NCBI GenBank assembly: GCA_001936135.1
Contig: CP012809.1
Span: 1,537,501 to 1,601,500 of the forward strand
DNA: 64,000 bases
Origin: Saccharomycopsis fibuligera x Saccharomycopsis cf. fibuligera
Taxonomy: Eukaryota; Ascomycota; Saccharomycetes; Ascoideales; Saccharomycopsidaceae
Reading direction: 5' to 3'
How positions within the stretch are numbered: position 1 is the first letter of the stretch; each line of letters begins with the position of its first letter. This document shows, piece by piece, positions 52,425 through 62,764 of the stretch. Both the position numbers and the translations under genes were made by a program. A model generated the notes under the pieces. It saw only the letters and a list, made by a program, of their open reading frames with translations, was not told the origin of the DNA and searched no databases.

Positions 52425-53406
52425 TATATCTTGGAGCTATATCAAAATCAAAAGTCGGCAGTTGCGCGCCTTGAAGTCTTATAGAAAATAAGCAGCAAAA
52501 TAAAGTAGAATGAAAGAGAATTTCAGGGAAAATGAGAATGAGATCAGCAGGGATGGATGGTCTATTTATCTATTTTACTCTCTTTAAGTCAACGGATGAG
52601 GGAAGCGATTTACAATTTTCACTCGCCTGCCTCCACAGCTAAAAATCCGGCGCGGAAGTAGATGGAAGCGCCCATAGACCCGTAGTTTTTCTGTGATAAA
52701 GTAGTACGGAAGCCTTTGGAATAGTACGGAAACCGGAAAGACGGTCGGATCTCACTCCCTAATTAAAGGGCAATTCACAGTAGCATCAGTTCATCGACAT
52801 GGATTAATTTTTATACTTCTTGCGGCAGTGAGTAAGGGCTGGAGATAGAGAAGATGAATATATTATAGCCGGGTTTATCAAGTCTAAACAAGCAAAAGTT
52901 TAGGATGACCAGGTTTATACTGAGACTTGTAAGCCTGCCCGCTTACAAACTTTACTAGTAATAAATGTTATTACCCAGTTGGTTGCGAAACGTGGACGAC
53001 TCCCCATACAACAACGTTTTTCCCAAAATGGCACTACAGTATCTCTTGATATACAGTAAGAATGCTTTACAGAAGTGACTCTATGAGCACCTAGAGAGCT
53101 TATCGATTGCATCAGCAATGATTCAATAGCAAACCAACATGTCCACCTATAGTGCAAAGTGACGCATGTAGCAGTACACAAATGTTTAGATATATGACTT
53201 ATACACACTACTACATATCAACACATATTTATACATACTTTAATGCACGTATGAAAAAAATTAAAAAAAAAAAAAATTTTTATAATCATCACCTTCTCTA
53301 TCGATAAAGTGAAGTTAAGCTGGATCTTGAAAACGTTTTGGTGGTACATATTTCTATAGCATAGCATATTATAAAATAGTATTTCCATTAAACAAAAAAA
53401 AAAAAA
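52425..53406. promoter_or_regulatory. Divergent region between HIS2 and RPA43
   Basis: 980 bp. TGACTC (Gcn4-type core) lies at 53076-53081. An A-rich run followed by TTTTTA lies near 53257-53282, loosely like the A/T-rich ribosome-biogenesis element expected before a Pol I subunit gene. GATGAG (52596-52601) could be a PAC-like core but is far from RPA43. No gene is recognised. Confidence 0.4.
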
Positions 53407-54459
53407 ATGTCTGCCGCAATAGCTCATAACAAGAGAAGTCTAGACTCTGGTGTTGCAGGCAGCAGCACCACCACCACCAACACCAACAAAAGATACAAGC
53501 TTAACCATGCTCCTGTCCTAAAGAATGAAATAGATCCAGAAACCAAACTCTCGAAGTGTTTCCATAAGGTTACTACCAAGCTTTACATATCTCTTGCGCC
53601 AATGTTTTTGAATGATCCACTCAAAGGTATCAAGAAACAACATTTGGACCCATTATTGATGACTTTTTCTTCTCAAGCTAAAGGTGTCATACTATCATAC
53701 AGCAACATTAAGTTTGCATCAACCAGCTACGACCAAGATGAAAGCACTGGTCAGCAATTACTCCTTGCTCCTGTGAAGTACGACACTGCGTATTCCTTTT
53801 TATGGATAAGCGTTGACTTTTTGGTTTGGAGACCACTTGTGGGAGACTATATTGAAGGTTACAGTTACATGCAAACCCCGTCACATATTGGTTTGCTTCT
53901 TCACGATACTTTCAATGCCAATATTAAGAAATTCAATATTCCAAGCAGTTGGGAATTCATTCCTAATGCTGATGATGAGTACAGTGAAGACCAACAAGAT
54001 CAAGATGAGGATAATGGTAGTGGAGCTAATGGTGAAGGTCAAAAATCCAATGTTAGATCATTAGGATACTGGGTGGATGAAAACAAGGTGAAGATTGATG
54101 GTGAATTGAAATTCACAATAAAGGCCATTCATACTGCTGGGAAACTCGTTAGTGTTGAAGGTACTCTTCTTCAACCTGGTCAAGAAAATGGCAGAGGTTT
54201 ATACAGCTCTCAAAACAATAATGGCAGTAACAATTTCAATGATCATAATAACATCATCAACAACAACAGTAACAAAAACACCCAGACCGGTCACAAGAAA
54301 TTTTTCGATGACGATTTTCAGGACACTTCATTGACCGTGATTCCTGAGCCAGTGAAGGAAGATCTTGAAGATTTACCAAAATGGGAAAACAACGATTCTG
54401 AAGACGAAAAAGTCGTTGCTGAAGCTGACAGCAGTGAAGATGAGAACGATGATGATTAG
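53407..54459 (+). CDS. RPA43: RNA polymerase I subunit A43
   Basis: Stalk subunit of RNA polymerase I, pairs with Rpa14 and binds Rrn3 to start rDNA transcription in the nucleolus. The 350-residue protein has the conserved N-terminal block ISLAPMFLNDPLKGIKKQHL. It then has FLVWRPLVGDYIEGYSYMQ and SHIGLLLHDTFNANIKKFNI (the S1-like OB fold), and later LGYWVDENKVKIDGELKF and GKLVSVEGTLL. These match S. cerevisiae Rpa43 (326) block by block. The insert after the OB fold is acidic, and the C-terminus is an Asn run followed by an acidic tail, as in the yeast protein. The start is directly after an A14 tract. Confidence 0.95.
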   Translation: MSAAIAHNKRSLDSGVAGSSTTTTNTNKRYKLNHAPVLKNEIDPETKLSKCFHKVTTKLYISLAPMFLNDPLKGIKKQHLDPLLMTFSSQAKGVILSYSNIKFASTSYDQDESTGQQLLLAPVKYDTAYSFLWISVDFLVWRPLVGDYIEGYSYMQTPSHIGLLLHDTFNANIKKFNIPSSWEFIPNADDEYSEDQQDQDEDNGSGANGEGQKSNVRSLGYWVDENKVKIDGELKFTIKAIHTAGKLVSVEGTLLQPGQENGRGLYSSQNNNGSNNFNDHNNIINNNSNKNTQTGHKKFFDDDFQDTSLTVIPEPVKEDLEDLPKWENNDSEDEKVVAEADSSEDENDDD

Positions 54460-55056
54460 GCGGGGCATTGTATATTTAGCATTTAGGTTTTTACTTTTTT
54501 TTTTCCAATCTTTTCTTTTTGTTTCACTATAACTCATTTTGTCTTTTTTCAAAAAAATCTTGTGTTTTGTTTTTTATGTTTGAAACTACATCCATGCAGA
54601 TCACTATAATAGAACAATATTGTAATTGCTTTATAATAAGGATAATGTAGCAGCAGCATTTTGGCCTCTTGGTATGCTTAACAGTTTCGGAGAACAGTGA
54701 TATAAATAGAATACAAATTGGCAAATGAATGAACATAAATAAGATTATATTGGAAAGAACTAAAGATAAAATATAGCAATAAATAGGAAACTTAAAAGGT
54801 AAAAGCAAAAAAACAAAAGAAGTATAAATAAGCAAATAGATCAAAAAATAGATATATGAAATATGGTACGCAACTTGGAGAATTGTATATATGTCTGTAT
54901 CAGTGGCTTTCAAGATCAATTGAAGTGACTAGCCATTAACACTTTAAAGAAAAAAAAAAGTAACAGGAGCATTGCATTATAGATATTGCCAATACGGTGC
55001 TGGAAACAAGTATTTTATCAGCAATGCTACCTCCACTCTATTGTTTTTCTTGAAAA
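54460..55056. other. Convergent 3' region between RPA43 and tropomyosin genes
   Basis: 597 bp, very AT-rich. A 130-codon hydrophobic antisense frame (54527-54919) is an A/T artefact. Nothing else seen. Confidence 0.6.
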
Positions 55057-55428
55057 TCACAACGAGTTTAACTGGTCAGTAATTTCATCCAACTCCTCCT
55101 TAACCTTGACATACTTAGCATTCAACTCCTCGTTTTTATTCTCCAATTCTTCTTTCTCATGCTCAAGACTAGTAACCTTTTTCAGAAGAGTTTCTGCTTC
55201 AACATCAATAGCATTAAATTTTTCTTTAGTGGCATTGTAGTTTTCCTCGAGTTTTTCTAACTCTGCTTCCAAGGTTTCGTTTTTGGTAGTGAGGGACTTG
55301 ATGAGGTTTTCCTTTTCAAGTAACTCCTGCTCAAGGTCTTTATTTTTTTCTTTCAAATCTTCATGTTTCTCTTGCCATTCCTCAGCACTGAGCTTCAATG
55401 CTTGAATCTTGTCCTTTAATTTGTCCAT
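55057..55428 (-). CDS. Short tropomyosin (123 residues)
   Basis: All-helical coiled coil that should run along actin cables. The N-terminal 65 residues (from MDKLKDKIQALKLSAEEWQ) align without gaps to S. cerevisiae Tpm1, with shared phrases DLKEKNKDLEQE and KSLTTKN. The last 58 residues (ending KEELDEITDQLNSL) align without gaps to its C-terminus. Baker's yeast Tpm1 has 199 residues and Tpm2 161; this protein has 123, so it is one further 38-residue step shorter. Both ends are present, so it is complete, not truncated. At about 40 residues per actin it would span about three actin subunits (inference). I leave the symbol blank because Tpm1/Tpm2 orthology is not separable here. Confidence 0.9.
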   Translation of the reverse strand: MDKLKDKIQALKLSAEEWQEKHEDLKEKNKDLEQELLEKENLIKSLTTKNETLEAELEKLEENYNATKEKFNAIDVEAETLLKKVTSLEHEKEELENKNEELNAKYVKVKEELDEITDQLNSL

Positions 55429-56027
55429 GTTGTATGTATGTGTGATATTTGTTGTGTATTCAAGTGAATTGTTTTCGTAGTGGTATATGTGTCAAAATTC
55501 TAAATGGCACAATAGCGGATGGAAATCTATATATTAGAGGTAGATATATAGATAAGCACTAACAACAGGAAAATGGGGCTTGTAGAGACGAACAATCAAG
55601 CAGTAAATGAGATATAAATATGAACCACAATTTAAGAGAACGGGAAATAGAGAAAGAACTTGCTGGCAATTTGCAAGTGATAGCAGTGGCGTAGAGCAGG
55701 AAGGCAAGGCGATCTAGGTCCCAATCAATCGCTGTGCGTTTGGATGTTTCACTCCTCTGGACGCTGATCTGCCTGCGGCCGCACTTAATGAGAACAGCCA
55801 CTGTGGTGCGGTTAATAGTAACGCGGGTGTGTCCCGAATCAGACACTGGACTACTTTCAGTATACAACATCAACATTACAGAATATGACTCAATGCAAGC
55901 TCTAGTATGTATTAAAAGCTCCAGTATATACAAATTCTAGTATTTTTGTATGGTGTAGAATACAATATAGTACAATTTTCTAAAACGTCTAGATTGAAAC
56001 TGGTCGACTTATCCCGAAGACAATCCC
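55429..56027. promoter_or_regulatory. Tropomyosin promoter and 3' region of the TB2/DP1 gene
   Basis: 600 bp. TATATATTAGAGG-like sequence near 55528-55540 and TAGATATATAGATA near 55541-55554 are possible core promoter elements of the leftward tropomyosin gene. No gene is believed here. Confidence 0.45.
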
Positions 56028-59000
56028 TTAATTGGAATGATTAGCAGACCTACGCTTCAACTTTCTCTTAATTGAAACGGTTTTCACAATCGAAGCCAAC
56101 TTATGGCCATGATGGGATGGTTCTTTGTCATTACCGTTATCAAGGCCATTGCCTTCACCATTGAGTGCTGGTTCCTGCTGGTGCAAATGTAATGGAAGCT
56201 TTCTATAATGAACATTAGAGCCACCGTTACCACTACCATTTCCAATTCCATTACTATTGATGTAGCTAACAATTGCCGGTTCGTTAATGAAAGGATTCAC
56301 TCCTGGATGCTGGTACGTCAAATAATCAATACTTTCTGCTTCCAACCCTGTACTGGAGTCGAAAGTGCTCATTTTGTCAATATTTCTATTAGACAATCCC
56401 GGAGTAAAAGAATGAACGAAATTTACATCAACGGAGCTCATTGACTGTTGACTTTGATGACTAGGAGCGTCTCTATTAATGGCCATGTTTTGATTATTGT
56501 GAGTGGTAGTATTAGCTGTTGTGTTAGTAGTGGTAGTGGCTACTGACGCTAGTGGCAACACTTTGTCGTTTGCCTCCAGATGACTTTCTTTTGCTACGCT
56601 GGCATCGTTCTTATAATCTTTAGTATCACTTTTGCCTTTGTTGCCAGCATTAATATGATCAACATGGTTATTGTTGTTATTTTTGATGGCATTACTGCTG
56701 TCATTATCAACATGAAAGCCCCCGCCAACAGCAGTTTCCAACGGCAGTGGGCTCCCAATTAGCTTCTGATATGCTTCTTCGTGCACATTTTTTTTACCGG
56801 CACTATCATCATTGCTTTCTTTTCCAATGGATGATCTCACAGTCGAATTCAGCCTATTTCCTAGCTTACCACTGCCCGCAGCATTATTAGCACTGCCATT
56901 GGTGACCGTAGAGTTTTTATGAAAATGCCCCATCGGCGGTGACGAGGATCGAAATCCACCACCAACAGTACGAATCATATTGACTAAACTATTCCGACTA
57001 GAATCATGTCTTCCACGTCTTGTCTCTGTTGAAATACGACCCACGTTGACATTGCTACCATTATTATTACTATTACTATTATTATTACTATTTCCCACCA
57101 ACGATATCGATGAGGCACTTGCAGTTGTGCTGGCCACATTGCTGGCCAAATTGGTATCAATTCCTGGAGAATCGCCATGTTGCAATTTTTTAAAAAGGGT
57201 AAAACTGCGATGTTTATGGCGCTGGTCTTCATTAGATGTTTGCAGGTGCGGGGACGTTGATCTGGGTACCTTAAAGCCATCATTGTTGCTGTTGTTGTTA
57301 GCAGTACCATTGTATTCATTATTATTGAACAAAATTGCAGAAAATGGATCGCTGCTTAGCGTAGTTAGCATATTTCCGGAGCCTGGAGCTTCATCTGGAG
57401 AATTTGGAATACTCCTGTCAGCAGCAATATTCGCAGTAACATTAGCTGTGGTGACAGAATCAGGAGCAAAAACATGAGTGTTCGGGGTAACTGGAGCAAT
57501 TGGTACATTAGATCCAGTTGGAACACCAGCAGTGGCAGAAGATAAGTTGAGATTCAGCGATACCAGCAACACATTAGATTTGTCCATGATAGAAAAAGCG
57601 CTGTTGTCGCCAACATTGTTATTATTAGCGTTACTAAAGTTGGCACCATTGTTGTTGTAATTAGTATTAGCGTGATTGCTAAAAATATTGAGATTGAGAT
57701 TATTAGCCGATGCACCAAAAGAATCACTGGGATGCTGACTTGGCTGAAATTTTTGATCCACATAAATGGCATTAGCATTGCTAACGTCAAAATTCCCCTG
57801 TTGTAGCTTGCTATCACTCCCATTCTTTTCGTCAAGTAATGACGTTTCATCAATAGTGCTCACTTTGCGGGGCCGTTCAGCGGCACCCGTACTAACATTA
57901 AGAGACAGATATTCGCTATTATGTGTACTATTGTTATACTCATTATAACTGCTATTGTTATGGTGGTTGTTGAGGCTTTTGGATCTAATATTGAGACTCT
58001 CGGTAGAGCTATCAATTTTACCGAATCGAGTAGTACTGCTCTTGAGGAAATCTTTGAATGAATTTCTTCTTTTTCTGCCAACGACTTGCTCGTTTCCTGT
58101 TTTGGCTTCAGCACTTAAAAACAGCAGTAACGTTGTTTTGGAATCAGCGGCGCCCATGGACCTGCTATGTTTGCGGAGCACTTTGGTCAACAAGCCTGAA
58201 GCGCTACCATTGATAGCGGTATCGTTATTATTATCATCTATAATACTATTAATATTATTCATTGACTGCTGGCTTTTCTGTTCCAATGACGGGAAATTTG
58301 GTGAGGCTGGAGTGAGTTGGATACAAGGAACTGTCATGGAGCTCTGGGGCTTTGGTCTTGACTGCATAGTAGCTGTTGTTGCTACTAGAGCCGATGCTGC
58401 TGTCTCTTTGCTTGGCTTGGTCTCAAGAAAAGATACTCTTTTATCTGACTTGACAGCAATATCTTTACTCACTGTGCGTTTCTCCTGTAACTTGATGCCC
58501 ATCAATCTATAAACAACAAAGAGGGCGTAATTTGTTAAGAAATTGAAGGTGTACGTTACTAAAGATAACAAAGTATTGAAAGACAGTGATATTGACGATT
58601 TTTCTTTGTATAAGTGAATTAAATATTCGACATAGAGATTTTGATAAGCTGGCGGTAGTGGCATAAGTTTTTGCTTTCGTTTTTGCTGCTGTTTGCCATA
58701 GCTATCACGCTTGTTGGTTTTTTTACTTGAATTGGAGCCTTTGCTGTTACGTTTATTGTTACCATCTGACTCGTTCAAGTCGTTGAAGAAATCTTTCATA
58801 ATGTCGCTGTTACGTTTATTAACCTCAGGACTGCTTAATACTGAACTTGATGTACTTGTACTTGTGCCCCAAGAGGAAGTGAAACCTTGAGTTTGATGCC
58901 GCAATCTCTTTTGGTATTTTTTTTCCAAATGTTTGATTTGTTGATTTATCAATTTGAGCTTTAAATAATATGGTTTAAAAATACGGTAAATGAATGGCAA

Positions 59001-59640
59001 GTAGTGTTTGACATTACTAGAACCTTTTGCTGATGGCTTATCAAACTGGAAAATGGCGTTTAGACATGCTAATGACCAAAGATAAAGTCGCTGGAGCACC
59101 ACATTAATGGTAGATTCAAAAATAACTGTGTAGCGGCGTTCCGGTAAGCTCGGGTACCGTTGCTTCAGGTTTAGTTTTGACAATGGTGGAGAGCTGGTCA
59201 CAACAGGAGAAGCCACATCCAAATTAACCTGCCTTTTACTAGAAACGAAAGGCTCAATGAATTGGTTGAAAACTATGATATAGCCCTGCGTATATGGGTT
59301 GAAAAGCCATAGGTTTAGGCTGAGCACGAACAAGTTCTTGTGAAATGCCAGAAGAGTAAAGGGAACCTCGGGAAGATACTCAACAATGCCAAGCTCAAGC
59401 AGCACGCTGGCGCTTTTCTCAAGATTAGTGACGAGAAGCAAGGCCACAAGATACTTAATCCACGACTTCAAGAAGGCCTTGTCATTGCTGTTGAGAACCT
59501 TGAAAGACACTAGAGTGGGGACGATCAACGTCGCAGCAACGCTATAGAATGGGAGGCAATGTCAGTATATTTTCCTTTCAAATGAACATCAAAGTTACTG
59601 CAGAATAGACATACTTAGCAATGCGGAGAGCGGGATCCAT
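56028..59640 (-). CDS. Large TB2/DP1/HVA22 (REEP/Yop1-like) domain protein, two exons
   Basis: Exon 1 is 59615-59640 and exon 2 is 56028-59541; joined they give 1179 residues starting MDPALRIANVAATLIVPTLV. Residues about 10-110 resemble the TB2/DP1/HVA22 fold of Yop1: a SFKVLNSNDKAFLKSWIKYL stretch like the Yop1 ALKT..LLTYWIV region, two hydrophobic hairpins, and LWLFNPYTQGYIIVFNQFIEPFV matching the PQTxGAxxIYxKxVxP block. Another hydrophobic segment lies near 325-355. The other roughly 900 residues are Ser/Asn-rich with a basic KR-rich end and look disordered. It is probably an ER membrane-shaping or ER-receptor protein (inference). I know no named orthologue of this size. An open-frame reading that ignores the intron starts at a TTG at 59528 and loses the first 13 residues. 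Confidence 0.78.
59542..59614 (-). other. Intron of the TB2/DP1 gene (73 nt)
   Basis: On the minus strand, donor GTATGT after ATG-GAT-CCC-GCT-CTC-CGC-ATT-GCT-AA, branch-like TACTGAC (complement of 59561-59567), acceptor TTCTATAG. It splits an Asn codon. The reading frame is restored exactly. Confidence 0.85.
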
Positions 59641-59887
59641 TGGCCATCAACTGTGTAGTTCGCCAGGAGAATGGTCCTGTAGCGGTTCCAAAAGATGATA
59701 GACGTCAATAAAGAAACAACGCGATGTCCGTAAAGAGAAACCGCCCAAACAGTGCATCATGTGATTTAATATTGGGAAAACTGTTGTTTCTGTTTAGTGC
59801 CCAAGGGTTAGTAATGTTTGAGAGATGGTTGGATGGTGAAGAGCGAGCTGCTTTATTGACCATATAGTCAGCAACAACAGCCCAGCA
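59641..59887. promoter_or_regulatory. Compact divergent promoter of TB2/DP1 gene and AIM18
   Basis: Only 247 bp separate the two start codons, so both promoters lie here. No factor site is assigned. Confidence 0.45.
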
Positions 59888-60916
59888 ATGCTCACATCCA
59901 CACTCAGACACTCTGCTTTACGCTTTCTGGCAGCTAGCCGTCCTCTTGCCAGGGCTGCTGCCCGAGGAACCCTCTCTTCTACCAGACTATTCAGCAGTAC
60001 TGCAAATGCACATCACCAATATCAGCATCAGCATCAACATCAACAGCAGCAAAATGGCGCAAACCGTACTCTTCTCGCTAGTCTTGCTGGTGCATCGTCA
60101 TTTGCCGGCCTTGTTGCTGCTTTAGCTTATGTCAACAGCGATAGCAATGCCATCCAGCTTGACTCTGGAGCCACTTCTTATACCGCTGAAGATTCTATCC
60201 AAGTTGAAAGTTCCATCAACAACTTCCCAACCACCATCGTATCTTCACAGAACGGCAGCACCAAGTTCTCATTGCTCGGTTATGGGGTCAGAAAAGTTAC
60301 TTTTCTCAACTTCAAAGTCTACGGCTTAGGCTTATATATAGCTGATGAAGATCTTTCCAAAATTCCTCAAGTGCTAAACTCAACGTACTTGTCCCAAGTT
60401 TACATTGACAAATACAACAAAAATCTCAGTCACTCAGAAAACTTGTTGCTTGCTCTTAAGGACCCAAAGGCCTCTGAAGTTCTTGTGAACAGTTTGCTTG
60501 ATGCTGACATCAAATTCGTGGTGAGAATTGTGCCGCTCAGAGACACCGATTTCAATCATTTAAGAGACGGTTTTGTCAAATCTTGCATCAGAAACAACTA
60601 TGTCAAGTCGCAGTACCCTGAGCAGCTCAATAACGGTGTAGACGAAATTAGAGCCATCTTCAAGAAACATCGCTCCAAGTGCCCAAAGAATCATGTTTTT
60701 CTTGTGGAGACCGATAGCAATGGTAAAGTAACTTTCTTCTATGAGAATTACGGCACCAAGCCTGAAAAGGGAGAATTGAAGAGCGTTTTGAATTTAGGCA
60801 CTGTGCAAGAGAGTATTATTAGCAAAGCATTGTTGCTTAACTATTTTGCTGGGTCAAAGCCAATCAGTGAAGATGCAAGAAAGACTAGTATTTCTGAAAT
60901 TGCAAGACTTGTTTAG
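59888..60916 (+). CDS. AIM18: Aim18-type mitochondrial chalcone-isomerase-like protein
   Basis: The 342-residue protein starts with a strong mitochondrial presequence (LRHSALRFLAASRPLARAAARG, residues about 6-27), then a Gln/His run (about 43-57) and a transmembrane segment (LLASLAGASSFAGLVAALAYV, about 63-83). The chalcone-isomerase-like domain follows, with LLGYGVRKVTFLNFKVYGLG, VVRIVPLRDTDFNHLRDGF and KGELKSVLNLGTVQESI. This matches the yeast Aim18/Aim46 pair of the mitochondrial inner membrane, whose biochemical role is unclear. I choose Aim18 by general likeness; Aim46 is possible. The His/Gln run between presequence and membrane span looks like clade-specific padding. Confidence 0.85.
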   Translation: MLTSTLRHSALRFLAASRPLARAAARGTLSSTRLFSSTANAHHQYQHQHQHQQQQNGANRTLLASLAGASSFAGLVAALAYVNSDSNAIQLDSGATSYTAEDSIQVESSINNFPTTIVSSQNGSTKFSLLGYGVRKVTFLNFKVYGLGLYIADEDLSKIPQVLNSTYLSQVYIDKYNKNLSHSENLLLALKDPKASEVLVNSLLDADIKFVVRIVPLRDTDFNHLRDGFVKSCIRNNYVKSQYPEQLNNGVDEIRAIFKKHRSKCPKNHVFLVETDSNGKVTFFYENYGTKPEKGELKSVLNLGTVQESIISKALLLNYFAGSKPISEDARKTSISEIARLV

Positions 60917-61115
60917 GGTAGCCTAGTAGTACTTAAATAACATGTAAATATGACCTACTTGTTTGGAAGTAATAAGTAACTAAAAAGAAATAAAAATTTG
61001 TATGTAAACATTGTATTCAAGATTGTAGCGGTTGTAAAGAAAAAATTGGAAAAAATTGAAAAACAAGAAGGTGACATTTCAAAAATTCCATGCTATTAGT
61101 GAATTCAAACACCCA

Positions 61116-62525
61116 TCATAACTCTTTAATTTTCTCGCTGATGGCACTTTCTGACTGCAAACTCAACCCGGCCGCTATTTGGGCCCTATTCAACACTTTA
61201 TCCCTTTGCAAACCTGACTCGAAAAGCCAACTTATTCCCTTATCTGCCATCTCATGAACCAAAGATCCAATAAACGAATCCCCCGCACCAGTAACATTCT
61301 TAATATCACTGTCTTTTAATTTCATAGGTGGTTCATAGTACTGTACCACCACCCCTAATTGCATACCATTAAACTCTTTCCCCTTGCTAGCTAGCGTAAC
61401 TAAGGGTTTTTTATCCAGAACACCACTCACTGACAACTTCTCAATGAAGTTCTTTGACTGGTTTTGGTTATCAGACTCAGTGTTGGCTTTCGTAGTCAAT
61501 GATACAACCACAATCCCCTTCTCACCAGCCTTTATCACCAATGCAGGAATATAAGGAATTAATTTGAATGCCATTTGCAAAACTCCTTGTTTGATAAAGT
61601 CCAGAAATGCGGCATTTTGCTGACCAGCATTTTGTATCTGGTTGCGGAAGTTGGCATCAATTCCTAGCGAGTCCATCATTGGGAACCAATGATCGACGTC
61701 AAATAATTCATTACGATCCATTGTGTCATGAATGGTGCGAAGTTCATTGACGGTTGGAGTAGCTAACACAAGCCCAGAAAGACTTTCCAACGGACCATCG
61801 CCATGTTCAGCCTCGCCCTTAGCAGCATTAGCAATGCTCTGCAAATGAGTATTAGAAACTATAAATGCTCCCGGACTAGCCTTTATCACATCAGCAATCT
61901 TACCAGCCTTAATGCTAGAGGTTGGTTCAAACACAACTTTACTGCCCAATATAAGCGATTTTTGAATCACAGCCTTATATGTATCTAGCCCCAAGTTTCC
62001 ATCAAGAACCACAATTTCTGGGGATGCTTCGGATAAGTGCGTGGTGATGCGGTGAGGGTCAAAGTTTTCGGCAATGTCCATGTCGGCACAAGCAACGATA
62101 AGGGAGCCTTGAGCATCGTGCATTGAGATGTATCTTGCGGTATTCTTTTTAACGGTTAACTCTTTGTCGTTGTTGTTGTTTTCTAGTTTGGTTTGGTTTT
62201 TGTTGATTAATATTCCACTAGTATCCATGTCATTGTTTTTGAAATGGTCAAGAATAAGTTTGCCAAACTCATCATCACCGACTTCCGAAATGAGCCTACT
62301 AGTAATTTGCAGCACTTTTGGCGTTGATTTTGATGTGGATTCTGCAGCATATTTGGCAGCTAAAGCTACATTGTAACCAACGCCGCCAATAGAAGTACTG
62401 CTGGTGCCTGGATTGGAGTCACCAATGTGATATTTTGCAGGTTTCAATTTGCACATCAAGTCAACTGCGACTGAGCCAACTATGGCGACATTGGTCTTAG
62501 TGGGCTGTTCCTGTAATTGCTGTAT

Positions 62526-62575
<50 letters not shown>

Positions 62576-62720
62576 CAGAGTAGGTACTTTTGTTTGTTGT
62601 AGATCTCGTAAATTTCGGTTTTTGTTTGCTGATTACGGGTTGGAAAGACGATACACCGGACTAAAAGAATGTCATGTTAGAAGTTGTTCATTAATAAAAC
62701 TTATTAACAGCAATTGCAAA

Positions 62721-62764
<44 letters not shown>

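Noticed and set aside
54527-54919. 130-codon hydrophobic frame between RPA43 and tropomyosin
   Set aside because: Low-complexity Ile/Tyr/Leu sequence from AT-rich 3' DNA, with no domain.
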